A DNA stretch of 64,000 bases from Desulfoarculaceae bacterium (GTDB lineage: Bacteria; Desulfobacterota; Desulfobulbia; Desulfobulbales; Desulfocapsaceae): NCBI GenBank assembly GCA_019429465.1, contig JAHYIV010000001.1:62001-126000 (forward strand). The letters run 5' to 3'. Under the pieces are notes generated by a model. It worked only from the letters and a program-made list of their open reading frames with translations, was not told the DNA's origin and did not search any database. This document shows, piece after piece, positions 43,738 to 53,387 of the stretch (positions within the stretch are counted from its first letter, which is position 1; every line of letters starts with the position of its first letter). Both the position numbers and the translations under genes were made by a program.

Positions 43738-46455
43738 ATGGAAGACGTGAACTTAATTGCCAGACACTGGCACCACCTGCCGATTGCCGAAGTGGTGGAG
43801 CTGCTGGAAGGAGACCGGGAACAGGGGCTTGACAGGTTCACGGTCGAGCAGCGCCTCAAGGAGTTCGGGACCAATAGCATCACCTCACACAAGGAACAGG
43901 GACCTTTCTTCCGTTTTCTGCTCCAGTTCCATCAACCCCTGATCTATATTCTTATTGTTTCAGGGTTAGTCACCGCCGTTCTCGGAGAATGGGTGGATTC
44001 CGCGGTTATCTTCGGGGTGGTGCTGGTTAATGCCATTGTCGGCTACATCCAGGAAGCCAAGGCAGTCAACGCCCTGGCGGCCCTGGCCAGGACCATGACA
44101 ACCGAAGCCACTGTTTTGCGCCAGGGGAAGAAGAGGCGTATCCCGGCCACGGAACTGGTACCCGGTGACATCGTCTTTCTGCACAGCGGCGACAAGGTTC
44201 CAGCTGATCTGCGGCTTTTCAAGGTGCGTGATCTGCAGATCGCTGAAGCGGCCCTCACCGGTGAGTCGGTTCCCGTTGCCAAGGATCATGGACTGCATGG
44301 CCATGACACTGCCCTGGCCGAACGGCGGAACATCGCCTATGCCTCAACCCTGGTCACCTATGGCCAGGGCAGCGGCATTGTCACTGCCACTGGGGATGCA
44401 ACCGAGGTGGGACGCATCTCCCACTTGATTTCAACAGCAGAAACGCTGGCCACCCCACTCACCCGCAAGATCAATAAATTCAGCACGGTGCTGCTTTACG
44501 TGATTCTGAGCCTGGCCGGGTTGACCATTATTATCGGGCTTCTGCGGGGTCAGACCTTTCTCGACATCTTCATGGCGGCGGTGGCCCTGGCCGTTGGCGC
44601 CATCCCCGAAGGGCTGCCCGCTGCAGTCACCATTACCCTTGCCATCGGCGTCTCGCGCATGGCCAGAAAACGGGCCATTATCCGCAAACTGCCGGCAGTG
44701 GAGACCCTGGGCAGCACCACGGTAATATGTACCGATAAAACCGGCACCCTCACCGAAAATCAGATGACCGTGCAGGAGATTGTGGCCGGCGGTCTGTTGT
44801 ACACGGTAAACGGTTCCGGTTACAACCCACTGGTCGGTCAAATTGCCGGCCCTGAATCGACTCCTGCCGGCCCTGCTTCTCCAGCATTGCTGGAATGTCT
44901 GCTGGCTGGGCTTCTCTGTAATGACAGTCAGCTTATGGAGGAGGATGGGGGCTGGGAGGTACAGGGTGCCCCCACCGAAGGGGCGCTGCTGACCTCGGCC
45001 CGCAAGGGCGGCCTCGGGCTGGCAGAACTGACGGCAAATCCCCGTCTGGACACGGTTCCCTTTGAAGCAGAGCACCAGTATATGGCCACCCTGCACGATG
45101 CAGGCCATGGTGCCCCCCGCCTGATCTATGTCAAAGGTGCGGTTGAGGCGATCCTGGCCAGATGCGGGAGTCAACTTGACGTACGGGGCAATCCTGCCCC
45201 CCTCTCCAGTGCCGATATCCATGGCGCAGTTGAGCTTATGGCTGCCAGAGGGATGCGGCTACTGGCCATGGCCCGCAAGGAGATGGCCCCGGAGACAGAG
45301 GGCATATATCATGGTGATCTGGTCACGGACCTCGTCTTTCTCGGCCTGCAGGGGATGATCGACCCGCCGCGACCGGAAGCGATTATTGCGGTCAAGAGCT
45401 GCCAGGCTGCAGGTATCCGGGTCAAGATGATCACTGGCGATCATCCGGTAACCGCTGCAGCCATCGCCAGACAGGTCGGCCTCTATAATAATCTTCCCTC
45501 GAGGCACATCATTGCGCCGCTCACCGGCTCCGAGCTTGAAAAATTATCAGACAGTGAATTTATCGACAGGGCTGAAGACACTGTAGTCTTTGCCAGGGCC
45601 ACCCCGGAACAGAAACTTCGTCTGGTGCAGGCGCTCCAGGTCAGGGGTCAGGTGGTGGCCATGACCGGCGACGGGGTCAATGATGCCCCGGCCCTGAAAC
45701 GGGCGGATATAGGTGTGGCCATGGGTAGTACCGGAACGGAGGTGGCCAGGGAAGCGGCTGACATGATCCTCACCGATGATAACTTCAGCTCTATCGAAGC
45801 GGCAGTTGAAGAGGGCAGAGGCGTATTTGACAACCTGACCAAGTTCATTGTCTGGACCCTGCCCACTAACCTTGGTGAAGGACTGGTTATTCTCACCGCC
45901 GTTTTTTGGGGCGTCACCCTGCCCATCCTGCCGGTGCAGATTCTCTGGATCAACATGACCACTGCCGCATTTCTCGGCCTGGCCCTGGCCTTTGAACCCA
46001 AAGAACCGGGCATCATGCTGCGGCCTCCCCGGGCGTCAAATGCGCCGATTCTTACTCACGGGGTGATTTTCCGTATCTTCCTGGTAAGTCTGCTCATGCT
46101 GATTACCGCTTTCGGGCTCTTTACCTGGGAATTATCCATCGGCGCCACCGATGCCGAGGTGCGTACTGCGGCGGTCAATGCCTTTGTCATGGTCGAGATT
46201 TTCTACCTGTTCAACTGTCGTTCCTTAAGAAAATCTTTTTTCCGGATCGGTTTTTTTTCAAATCTCTGGGTTCTTGGCGGCGCTGCCTTCATGTTCCTGC
46301 TGCAACTCGCTTACACCTATCTACCGGAGATGAACCGGTTGTTCCATAGCGCGCCAATTGAACTGGCCGTCTGGATCCCGACATTGGCTGCAGGGATGAT
46401 CGTTTTTGTCATTGTCGAGATCGAGAAATGGCTTTGGAAAAAAAGAAGGAAATAA
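43738..46455 (+). CDS. P-type cation-transporting ATPase (P2, Ca2+-type)
   Basis: A 905-residue membrane pump. N-terminal cation ATPase domain, then actuator motif TGES (about 173), TM4 motif AIPEGLP (about 288), the phosphorylated Asp in CDKTGTLTEN (about 332), the N-domain, and the hinge TGDGVNDAPALKRADIGVAMG (about 643), followed by six C-terminal helices. The PEGLP motif points to Ca2+ (or Mn2+) transport as in PMR1/SERCA relatives. The ATG at 43738 has GAGAGG upstream; a frame from 43708 is less likely. No regulator is adjacent. Confidence 0.92.
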   Translation: MEDVNLIARHWHHLPIAEVVELLEGDREQGLDRFTVEQRLKEFGTNSITSHKEQGPFFRFLLQFHQPLIYILIVSGLVTAVLGEWVDSAVIFGVVLVNAIVGYIQEAKAVNALAALARTMTTEATVLRQGKKRRIPATELVPGDIVFLHSGDKVPADLRLFKVRDLQIAEAALTGESVPVAKDHGLHGHDTALAERRNIAYASTLVTYGQGSGIVTATGDATEVGRISHLISTAETLATPLTRKINKFSTVLLYVILSLAGLTIIIGLLRGQTFLDIFMAAVALAVGAIPEGLPAAVTITLAIGVSRMARKRAIIRKLPAVETLGSTTVICTDKTGTLTENQMTVQEIVAGGLLYTVNGSGYNPLVGQIAGPESTPAGPASPALLECLLAGLLCNDSQLMEEDGGWEVQGAPTEGALLTSARKGGLGLAELTANPRLDTVPFEAEHQYMATLHDAGHGAPRLIYVKGAVEAILARCGSQLDVRGNPAPLSSADIHGAVELMAARGMRLLAMARKEMAPETEGIYHGDLVTDLVFLGLQGMIDPPRPEAIIAVKSCQAAGIRVKMITGDHPVTAAAIARQVGLYNNLPSRHIIAPLTGSELEKLSDSEFIDRAEDTVVFARATPEQKLRLVQALQVRGQVVAMTGDGVNDAPALKRADIGVAMGSTGTEVAREAADMILTDDNFSSIEAAVEEGRGVFDNLTKFIVWTLPTNLGEGLVILTAVFWGVTLPILPVQILWINMTTAAFLGLALAFEPKEPGIMLRPPRASNAPILTHGVIFRIFLVSLLMLITAFGLFTWELSIGATDAEVRTAAVNAFVMVEIFYLFNCRSLRKSFFRIGFFSNLWVLGGAAFMFLLQLAYTYLPEMNRLFHSAPIELAVWIPTLAAGMIVFVIVEIEKWLWKKRRK

Positions 46456-46805
46456 TCGAGCTTCCAGCCCAACTCCTTCCACCTGCTAGAACAACCGGTT
46501 TTGTCGAGATGGATCCAGACCTGCAGTCCGGCAATATCCCGGTTCACAAATCACACTACAGCCCGAACACAATTCCGACCAGCCGCTTTCGTCTGAGCCT
46601 CTAATGTAGCTGCCTGTTTAACGGGGTAGCTCGATGGTTTTGATACGCTCACGACTCGTTTCCACCAGCGGCACAGCCTCTACAAACGTCATATCGGCGA
46701 GCTTTCTCTTGACAACAGTCATTTCCGCACTAAGTTCATCCAGGCATGATGCCATTATTAATCGCAGGAAAACACTAACAGATGAAGACCATCCACTGAT
46801 TGACT
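46456..46805. other. Intergenic region with a 45-codon minus-strand frame
   Basis: No confident gene. A small minus-strand frame (46755-46618) encodes a 45-residue acidic/helical peptide ending ERIKTIELPR; it has no clear ribosome-binding site and no family I recognise, and may be the tail of a lost gene. No hairpin of terminator type was found after the ATPase gene. Confidence 0.4.
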
Positions 46806-47273
46806 ATGAACAGACAACTTCCTTTGAATATTGTGCTGATTGAACCGGAGATCCCACAAAACACCGGCTCAATCGCCCGTTTGTGCGGGGCAACTGATAC
46901 CGTTCTCCATCTGGTCAGGCCCCTTGGCTTTTCCACAGACGACAAGTATTTAAAGAGAGCCGGCCTTGATTACTGGCCGTTTGTCGACATCAAATACTGG
47001 GATACCTTTGATCAGTTCCTGGCGGAACAGGCGGAATCCAGACTTTTTTTCTTTACCACCAAGGTCAAAACGGCATACACTGAGGCCCGCTTCTCACCAG
47101 GGGCTTTTCTTGTCTTTGGCAAAGAGACAAAAGGACTGCCGGCGGAAACGCTGCAACTCTATCACGACCGCTGTTATACCCTGCCCATGTCAAATCCTAA
47201 TATTCGCAGCCTGAATCTGGCTATGACGGCAGGCATAGTTCTTTATGAGGCCCTGCGGCAGAATAATGAGTAG
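46806..47273 (+). CDS. trmL: tRNA (cytidine/uridine(34)-2'-O)-methyltransferase
   Basis: SPOUT-class methyltransferase that 2'-O-methylates the wobble base of tRNA-Leu isoacceptors. The 155 residues start NIVLIEPEIPQNTGSIARLC and end with the SAM knot FVFGKETKGLP and LPMSNPNIRSLNLAMTAGIVLYE, the TrmL pattern. It is single-domain, which separates it from the larger TrmH/RlmB. The ATG at 46806 is taken; a TTG two codons earlier is possible. Confidence 0.92.
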   Translation: MNRQLPLNIVLIEPEIPQNTGSIARLCGATDTVLHLVRPLGFSTDDKYLKRAGLDYWPFVDIKYWDTFDQFLAEQAESRLFFFTTKVKTAYTEARFSPGAFLVFGKETKGLPAETLQLYHDRCYTLPMSNPNIRSLNLAMTAGIVLYEALRQNNE

Positions 47274-47462
47274 TGAGTGATGAAGAGCGAGCGCTAAGTG
47301 GTGGCAGATTTCCTGTTTTTCCCGACTTCCCACACATAACGTACCACTTTTCTATTCCTTGTTTTTTTATAAAGAGGTATCTTGCCGGCAATCTGCAACA
47401 GTTCTGTCCGTTCTTAAATTACAAAATAATTATTACTAAATTATTCCAAGGAGATATCAGCA

Positions 47463-48548
47463 ATGTCCAATCGCGTTTACAACTTTAGTCCAGGGCCGGG
47501 AACTCTGCCCTATGAAGTCCTTGAGCAGGCCGCCAAAGATGTGGTCAATTTCCAGGAGACCGGCATGGGGCTGATCGAGCTGAGCCATCGTTCCAAAGAG
47601 TTTATGGCCGTCACTGCCAACGCCGAACAACTGCTGCGTGAGCTCATGGAGATCCCGGACAACTACAAGGTGCTGTTTCTCCAGGGCGGCGCCTCCAGTC
47701 AGTTTTTCATGATCCCCATGAATCTGCTCGGCGCCGGGAAAAAAGCCACCTACCTCAATACCGGGGTCTGGGCCAAAAAGGCGATCAAAGAAGCCAGACT
47801 CTTTGGCGAGATCAACGTCGCCTACTCAAGCGAGGACCAGAAATTCAACCGGGTACCCACCGAAGGCGAATATACGGTGCCGGCAGACTCTGAATATCTC
47901 TACCTGGTCTCCAACAACACCATTTACGGCACCCAGTTCCCCGCCTTCCCCACCACCGACACCATGCTGGTCTGCGACATGTCTTCAGACATCCTCTCCC
48001 GCCGGGTCGATGTCAGCAAATTCGGCCTGATCTTTGCCGGGGCCCAGAAAAACATGGGACCGGCCGGTGTCACCGTGGTGATCATCAGAGAAGATCTGCT
48101 TGACCGCACCCCGGCGTGCACCCCGACCATGCTCTGTTACAAGACCCATGCCGACAATGACTCCATGTTCAACACCCCGCCCTGCTTTTCCATCTATGTG
48201 GTGGGCGAGGTCCTGAAATGGCTGAAGAAACTGGGTGGAGTCGCGGCCATGGAAAAAATCAATAAGGAAAAAGCGTCCCTGCTCTATGGGGCCATTGACG
48301 CCACCGATTACTATCGCGGTCATGCCGAACCTGCCTCCCGCTCGCTGATGAATATCTCTTTCAACCTGCCGACCCCGGAACTTGAAGCCAAGTTTATTGG
48401 AGAGGCGACCAAGGCCGGCCTGAACGGCCTGAAGGGCCACCGCTCCATCGGCGGCTGCCGGGCCTCTATCTACAATGCCTTCCCCCGGGAAGGAGTGGTG
48501 AAGCTGGTGGCATTCATGCAGGAATTTGAGAAACATAATCCAGCCTGA
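47463..48548 (+). CDS. serC: Phosphoserine aminotransferase
   Basis: PLP enzyme making phosphoserine from 3-phosphohydroxypyruvate, also able to act in pyridoxine synthesis. The 361 residues have the SerC beginning VYNFSPGPGTLPYEVLEQA, GGASSQFFMIPMNL, the Schiff-base lysine in FAGAQKNMGPAGVTVVII (Lys about 195), and the C-terminal GHRSIGGCRASIYNAFPREGV. AAGGAG lies at good distance from the ATG. Serine dehydrogenase partners are not adjacent. Confidence 0.97.
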   Translation: MSNRVYNFSPGPGTLPYEVLEQAAKDVVNFQETGMGLIELSHRSKEFMAVTANAEQLLRELMEIPDNYKVLFLQGGASSQFFMIPMNLLGAGKKATYLNTGVWAKKAIKEARLFGEINVAYSSEDQKFNRVPTEGEYTVPADSEYLYLVSNNTIYGTQFPAFPTTDTMLVCDMSSDILSRRVDVSKFGLIFAGAQKNMGPAGVTVVIIREDLLDRTPACTPTMLCYKTHADNDSMFNTPPCFSIYVVGEVLKWLKKLGGVAAMEKINKEKASLLYGAIDATDYYRGHAEPASRSLMNISFNLPTPELEAKFIGEATKAGLNGLKGHRSIGGCRASIYNAFPREGVVKLVAFMQEFEKHNPA

Positions 48549-48553
48549 TTACC

Positions 48554-49423
48554 ATGAATTATGATGGGGACATCATCAGACCGCCCAGTGAGGCGGATTC
48601 AATCATCCTGCAGGTGACGGTCGGATGTTCCCATAATCATTGCACCTTCTGTGGCGCTTACAAGGATAAACAATTCCGCATCTGCTCGGATGTGGAGGTT
48701 AACGAGAATATCGCCTTTGCCGCCCGCTACTGCAGTCGTCAACCCAAGGTCTTTCTGGCCGACGGTGACGCCCTTATCCTCTCGCAGAGGCGGCTGACCG
48801 CCCTCTTCCGCCGCATCAGGATCAAACTGCCCCAGGTCCGGCGCATCTCGCTCTATGGCAACGCCAAGGCCATCCGTTCCAAGAGCCTGGAACAACTCCG
48901 GGAGCTGAAGGAGCTGGGGCTGGACCGCATCTACATGGGACTTGAAAGCGGCAACGACGAGGTCCTGACCCGGGTCAGAAAAGGGGAAAACGCAGCATCC
49001 ATGATCAGTGCCGCCCACAAGGTGGGCCAGGCCGGGATCTTCCTGTCGGTGACGGTGCTGCTCGGCCTCGGCGGCATGGTGCAAAGCCTGGAGCATGCGC
49101 GGGCCACCGGGATGGCCTTGTCGAAGATGGCTCCGCGCCAGATTGCCGCCCTCACCCTCATGCCCCTGACCGGGACTCCATTAGGGGAGGAAGTGGCAAA
49201 AGGTGATTTTCTCCTCCCAGATGCCCTCTCCATGTTGAAAGAACTCAAAGAGATGGTTACTTGTATAAATTGTGACAAGGTGCAGTTCATGGCCAACCAT
49301 GCCTCCAACTATCTGCCCATCTCCGGAAGGCTGGGACGTGACAAGGACGCCATCCTGACGACCATTGATCAGGCCATGAATGGCCGGATAGCCCTTACGC
49401 CTGAAGTATACAGAGCCTTATAG
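48554..49423 (+). CDS. Radical SAM protein, HemN/Elp3-like
   Basis: A 289-residue radical SAM enzyme with cluster motif CSHNHCTFCGAYK (C-x5-C-x2-C; about 25-33) and later IYMGLESGNDEVLTRVRKGE, a substrate/SAM-binding signature of the HemN/YgiQ-like group. The first cysteine spacing is five residues rather than the usual three, an oddity shared with some oxygen-sensitive Desulfobacterota homologues as I recall. It starts 5 bp after serC, so it is probably in the same operon. The substrate is unknown. Confidence 0.85.
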   Translation: MNYDGDIIRPPSEADSIILQVTVGCSHNHCTFCGAYKDKQFRICSDVEVNENIAFAARYCSRQPKVFLADGDALILSQRRLTALFRRIRIKLPQVRRISLYGNAKAIRSKSLEQLRELKELGLDRIYMGLESGNDEVLTRVRKGENAASMISAAHKVGQAGIFLSVTVLLGLGGMVQSLEHARATGMALSKMAPRQIAALTLMPLTGTPLGEEVAKGDFLLPDALSMLKELKEMVTCINCDKVQFMANHASNYLPISGRLGRDKDAILTTIDQAMNGRIALTPEVYRAL

Positions 49424-49447
49424 ATTATTTTTTTTAAAAAAAGTAAT

Positions 49448-50539
49448 ATGATGAACAAATTCGACCTTCGTAACCTGACTCAGGATGACATAGTAACATA
49501 TGTGGAGTCGCTTGGTCAGCCGGCATTCCGTGGCCGTCAGCTTATGTCCTGGCTCTACCGTCCCGGGATCACCCAATTCTCCGAGATGACAGACCTGGCC
49601 AAGGAGTTCCGGGAGATGCTGGCCGAACACGCCAGCATCTCCCGCTTTACTGATCCTATCCTCGAGCGCTCCAGTGATGGCTGCGTCAAATTCGGCTTCA
49701 CCCTCGATGACGGGCGGATCATCGAAACGGTCCTTATCCCGGAGCCGGACCGCAACACCCTCTGTGTCTCCTCCCAGCTTGGCTGCGCCATGAACTGTTC
49801 CTTCTGCCTCACGGCCACCATGGGTTTTATCCGCAATCTTAGTCCTTCCGAGATCGTCAATCAGGTCTGCGCCGCGGATGATTTTCTGCGGGTCCAGCCG
49901 GAAGCAGAGCGCATCGGGCCGGCCAAGGTCACCAATGTAGTCTTCATGGGCATGGGCGAGCCGCTGAACAACCTGGAGAATCTGCTCAAGGCCCTCTCCA
50001 TCCTCACTGAGCAACGGGGACTGGATCTCACCAACCGGAGGATCACGGTTTCCACCTGCGGAATCGTCCCCAATATGCGGATCTTGGGAGAAAACTCCGA
50101 CGCCAATCTGGCCATCTCGCTCCATGCCATTGATGATACCACCCGCAGCCGGCTCATGCCGATCAATGAACGCTATCCCCTCGACGAGCTGCTGGCTGCC
50201 TGCCGCGACTTTCCCATGCCCAAACGAAAAAGGATCATGTTCGAATATATCCTGCTCAAAGGGATCAATGATTCTAACGGTGCGGCCCATGAACTTGCCA
50301 GAAAGCTCAAGGATATCCCCTGCAAGATTAACCTGCTGCCCTACAATGAATCCCCGGGCATCCCTTATCAAAGCACCCCCATGCACCAGATTCTCTCTTT
50401 CCAAAAGATCCTCATGGATGCCAACTACTCAGTTTTTATCCGCAACAGCCGCGGCACGGACATATCAGCCGCCTGTGGTCAGCTGGCCAAAAAGGAAGAG
50501 GCCAGCCAGCAAGAGCGGTCAGTGCTGTCACCTGCATGA
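49448..50539 (+). CDS. rlmN: 23S rRNA (adenine2503-C2)-methyltransferase
   Basis: Radical SAM enzyme methylating A2503 of 23S rRNA and A37 of tRNAs. The 363 residues show the N-terminal RlmN accessory region, the cluster motif CAMNCSFC (about 117-124), MGMGEPLNN, STCGIVPNMR, ISLHA, and the C-terminal cysteine in ISAACGQL that forms the methyl intermediate. It starts 24 bp after the previous radical SAM gene. Confidence 0.96.
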   Translation: MMNKFDLRNLTQDDIVTYVESLGQPAFRGRQLMSWLYRPGITQFSEMTDLAKEFREMLAEHASISRFTDPILERSSDGCVKFGFTLDDGRIIETVLIPEPDRNTLCVSSQLGCAMNCSFCLTATMGFIRNLSPSEIVNQVCAADDFLRVQPEAERIGPAKVTNVVFMGMGEPLNNLENLLKALSILTEQRGLDLTNRRITVSTCGIVPNMRILGENSDANLAISLHAIDDTTRSRLMPINERYPLDELLAACRDFPMPKRKRIMFEYILLKGINDSNGAAHELARKLKDIPCKINLLPYNESPGIPYQSTPMHQILSFQKILMDANYSVFIRNSRGTDISAACGQLAKKEEASQQERSVLSPA

Positions 50540-50633
50540 CAGAACAATGTCTGCATCTCTTACGAAATATTTTGTAAGGGGGGTCTTCCTGTTGGCAACG
50601 ACTCTCATAAGCAAAGAGAGAAAGGAGCTCAGC

Positions 50634-51383
50634 ATGCCTGAATTGACAAAGACCATAGGTGCTCAATATCTAAAGAACAGTCGTTTTGACCGCATCTCCG
50701 TTCAGCACCGGCACAGACCAGTCATTGCCGGTGCTGAAACATTCAAGCGCTATCCCCATGCCGAAAAATTCCCTTTGCCCCGGAAGTGGAGTCTTGACGA
50801 GCAACGACTCACCACTCTCCTGCAGAATCGTCGATCGTTAAGAAAATACAGTGTGGAACCGCTCAGCCTGGAAGACCTGGCCTTCATGCTCTGGGCCTCC
50901 CAGGGGATTACCGGCCAGGCAGGCAGCTATCTTTTTCGTGCCACTCCATCGGCTGGCGCCCTCTATCCTGTTGAAACCTATATCAGCGTTCATTCCATCC
51001 TGGGACTCGATGCCGGTCTCTTTCATTTTGACGTGGAACATTTCTCTCTCGACAGGTTAACCTCACAAGATCAAGCAGAGGCAGTGGCCAGCGCCTGCCT
51101 GGATCAGAAATTCATGGCCCGGGCGGCCGTGATCTTTCTCTGGACCGGTATCTTCAGAAGGGCCATGAGCAAATATGGCGACCGGGGCATGCGTTATATC
51201 CTCCTCGATGCCGGTCATATCTGCCAGAATGTCATGATCGCGGCAGAGGCCATAGGCTGTGGAGGCTGTCCCGTAGGAGCTTTTTATGACAGCGAGCTCA
51301 ACCAGCTGCTCGAGATTGACGACCAAGAAGAATCAATCCTCTACGCAGCCTCCGTGGGCAAAAAAATCGCACCAGGCATTTGA
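50634..51383 (+). CDS. SagB-type nitroreductase-fold oxidoreductase
   Basis: A 249-residue FMN-dependent protein of the SagB/ThcOx family: NRRSLRKYSVEPLSLEDLAFML, TPSAGALYPVETYI, MRYILLDAGHICQNVMIAAEAIG, and a C-terminal GxFYDSELNQLL. Members convert azolines to azoles in thiazole/oxazole peptide pathways, but many stand-alone copies of unknown role exist. No YcaO partner or precursor peptide is next to it; a YcaO-TPR gene lies 29 kb away. The ATG at 50634 has AAAGGAG upstream. Confidence 0.85.
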   Translation: MPELTKTIGAQYLKNSRFDRISVQHRHRPVIAGAETFKRYPHAEKFPLPRKWSLDEQRLTTLLQNRRSLRKYSVEPLSLEDLAFMLWASQGITGQAGSYLFRATPSAGALYPVETYISVHSILGLDAGLFHFDVEHFSLDRLTSQDQAEAVASACLDQKFMARAAVIFLWTGIFRRAMSKYGDRGMRYILLDAGHICQNVMIAAEAIGCGGCPVGAFYDSELNQLLEIDDQEESILYAASVGKKIAPGI

Positions 51384-51658
51384 CACCATAATCCGGCAAA
51401 AAAGCCTCTGCTCTCTTTCTGATGGCAGCCCGTTCATGGCCAGTTGACAACATGCCGTAATCTTAAAAAAAAACCATTTTTTTATCTCTTCTCCGCCAAA
51501 CAGCACGATTTTTCCAAGGGGGTTGGGGCAATTCATCTTTGACTTCTCTTTTTTTCCCCCTTAGGATTAATAAACAGCAGATTTCAAGAATTGTGAGGCA
51601 GACTCATCGCCCTGTTCATCTATTACGTCCTCACACTATGAATACGGGAGAAAATTCG

Positions 51659-51850
51659 ATGAAGATGCAGGAGATCAAGAAAAAGGCGACAATATTGGGA
51701 ATCAAGACTGGCAAGATGAAAAAAAACGACCTTATCAGGACCATTCAGTCCAAGGAAGGAAACTCTCCTTGTTTTCAGCAAGAGATTTCTGCTTCCTGTC
51801 TCCAGATGGACTGCTGCTGGCTGCGCGACGACTGCATTTCCCTCCGCTGA
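51659..51850 (+). CDS. Small SAP/Rho-N-like protein with cysteine-rich tail
   Basis: A 63-residue protein. Residues 1-30 (MKMQEIKKKATILGIKTGKM, then KKNDLIRTIQ) form the helix-extended-helix of a SAP or Rho-N-type nucleic-acid-binding motif. The tail has five cysteines in a PCF...CLQMDCCWLRDDC pattern, perhaps metal binding. GGGAG lies upstream of the ATG. A DNA or RNA role is likely from the fold; nothing more is known. Confidence 0.72.
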   Translation: MKMQEIKKKATILGIKTGKMKKNDLIRTIQSKEGNSPCFQQEISASCLQMDCCWLRDDCISLR

Positions 51851-52064
51851 CCTGTCTTGATCACGATCATATCCGCAACAATCTGCAGGCCATTCAGCTC
51901 TTGCCTCTTGACAGGTGAAGACGTCAGGTTGCACAGAGAACCGGGGCTGTCCGGTGAGACATTTCAGACAGTGTTGAAGATGAGTCAGATACTTTGACTC
52001 GGCTACAGGGTGACTGCCTCTGGTTGACACCCTACATTATTCATCTTTATCAGGAGGATATGCC

Positions 52065-52520
52065 ATGTTTGATTTATTGCCATTTAAACGTCGTAGTGAA
52101 GTTCCCAGTGTTTTCTCGGAGATGGACGATATGCTCCAAAAGATGTGGTACGACTTCCCCTTCCATAATCTAGGGGAAGATGTCGATGTGAGCTGGAGTC
52201 CCCGTCTCGATGTCAGTGAGACGGACACGACTCTGGAGATTGTGGCAGACCTGCCGGGCATGGAGAAAAAAGATATCAAGGTCTCTCTCGACGCCGACCT
52301 GCTGACCATCAAGGGTGAGAAAAAAGAGGTGAAAGAGAAAAAGGACAAACATTACCATACCATTGAACGTCGAAGTGGTTCCTTTTATCGCGCCCTCAGA
52401 TTACCGGCAGAGGTGGAGAGTGATAAGATCGAGGCCAATTTCAAGGATGGGGTACTAACCCTCACTCTCCCCAAGTCCAAAGAGTCTGCCAAAAAAGTCG
52501 CCCAGATTGAAATTAAATAA
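52065..52520 (+). CDS. Hsp20/alpha-crystallin family small heat-shock protein
   Basis: A 151-residue ATP-independent holdase. Its alpha-crystallin domain spans about residues 43-137 with SPRLDVSETDTTLEIVADLP, GMEKKDIKVSLDADLLTIKG and the closing FKDGVLTLTLPKSKE. The C-terminal IEI oligomerisation motif is present (QIEIK). TCAGGAGG lies before the ATG, and a TTGACA at 52023 may mark its promoter. It is followed by a long hairpin and an intrinsic terminator. Confidence 0.95.
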   Translation: MFDLLPFKRRSEVPSVFSEMDDMLQKMWYDFPFHNLGEDVDVSWSPRLDVSETDTTLEIVADLPGMEKKDIKVSLDADLLTIKGEKKEVKEKKDKHYHTIERRSGSFYRALRLPAEVESDKIEANFKDGVLTLTLPKSKESAKKVAQIEIK

Positions 52521-52523
52521 AAA

Positions 52524-52597
52524 ATGCGGGTACACAATGAGCCGGAGCCGGTAGAACTCACACGAGTTTCACCGACTCCGACTCACTTTCCCCGCAG
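52524..52597 (+). repeat. Long imperfect hairpin after hsp20
   Basis: TGCGGG...CCCGCA and TGAGCCGGAGCCGGT / ACCGACTCCGACTCA pair across about 74 bp. It follows the hsp20 stop by 4 bp and precedes a second hairpin that is the likely terminator. It may protect the mRNA 3' end or be a REP-like element. Confidence 0.65.
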
Positions 52598-52625
52598 TTC
52601 CATCTAGACATCCCTCGAGAAAAAA

Positions 52626-52680
52626 GACAGGACCGCAATCATTCTCTCAAAAATGATTGCGGTCCTGTCAGCTGTTTTTC
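52626..52680 (+). terminator. Strong intrinsic terminator of hsp20
   Basis: GACAGGACCGCAATCATT (52626-52643) and its exact complement (52652-52669) form an 18-bp stem with an 8-nt loop. A T-rich stretch (GCTGTTTTTCTTT) follows on the plus strand. Confidence 0.88.
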
Positions 52681-53177
52681 TTTCAATTTTATTATTATTG
52701 ACCTGATTTCTGAAAACAGGTAATTATATAAAACATGATATAATTCCATCAACTTCATCATTCGAAATAATTGATTACAAAACCATATTTTTCAACTCCC
52801 CATAGATTCCTGTAAGGGCTTTGACCCTCTTCGTCTTTAGCTGAGGCAAAACAGAAGGCTCGCCTCCTCAGGGATCAAGAGCCACTCGTTTCTGTTACCT
52901 TTAAGTCCTATCCCCCACAAAAGGATGGGATCTTTTTGTGTTGTTTGGCATGGCAGCCAGCAACAGGCAAACACACTCTCCACTGCATAGATCTTTTTGA
53001 TGGACAGAATACATGAAAGACAATGAACAGAGCTGACAACCAAGGCAATGGCCGCCAGTATCGAGGCCCTTGTGGCCACTATTCAACGGACCCACCTGCA
53101 GGAATTGGCCCTGAAATCAGAAGAAATCGGTATCAACCTGATACGTTAGAGGCCGGGTCAATCGATGCAGAATGGTC
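52681..53177. other. Non-coding stretch with gene debris
   Basis: No gene is supported. The left part is AT-rich. At 53048-53149 a 33-codon plus-strand frame (starting MAASIEALVATIQRTHLQEL) resembles the tail of an alpha-helical protein, but it has no start region or ribosome-binding site of quality and is probably a relic. Confidence 0.4.
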
Positions 53178-53387
53178 TCATGTCATGCGGATTCGTTCAC
53201 AATCGGGGCAGATCCAGGTCGGTCCATTGCTCATCCCCCACAGATTTTCCTGAAAACAGGCCTCACAGATCATGAATCCACAGGGGCAGCTCAGACAATA
53301 GGGTTTCTTCTCCTTGCAGCAATGGCACTGGTATTCACCAATTTTTTTTCTCCGGTAACCAGCACCCTCACCCTTGTTTACATTCAT
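53178..53387 (-). CDS. Small zinc-ribbon-like protein
   Basis: A 69-residue protein with nine cysteines: CHCC, CLSCPCG, CEAC and CPDC pairs, enough for two zinc sites. The ATG overlaps the stop of cutA (ATGA), so the two genes are coupled. No known family is recognised; metal storage, sensing or a nucleic-acid role are all possible. Confidence 0.7.
   Translation of the reverse strand: MNVNKGEGAGYRRKKIGEYQCHCCKEKKPYCLSCPCGFMICEACFQENLWGMSNGPTWICPDCERIRMT

Noticed and set aside
20023-51383. A thiazole/oxazole peptide (TOMM) cluster built from the YcaO and SagB-like genes
   Set aside because: The two genes are 29 kb apart, on different strands, with no precursor peptide, E1-like or ocin-ThiF partner. 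They are better read as unrelated stand-alone genes.
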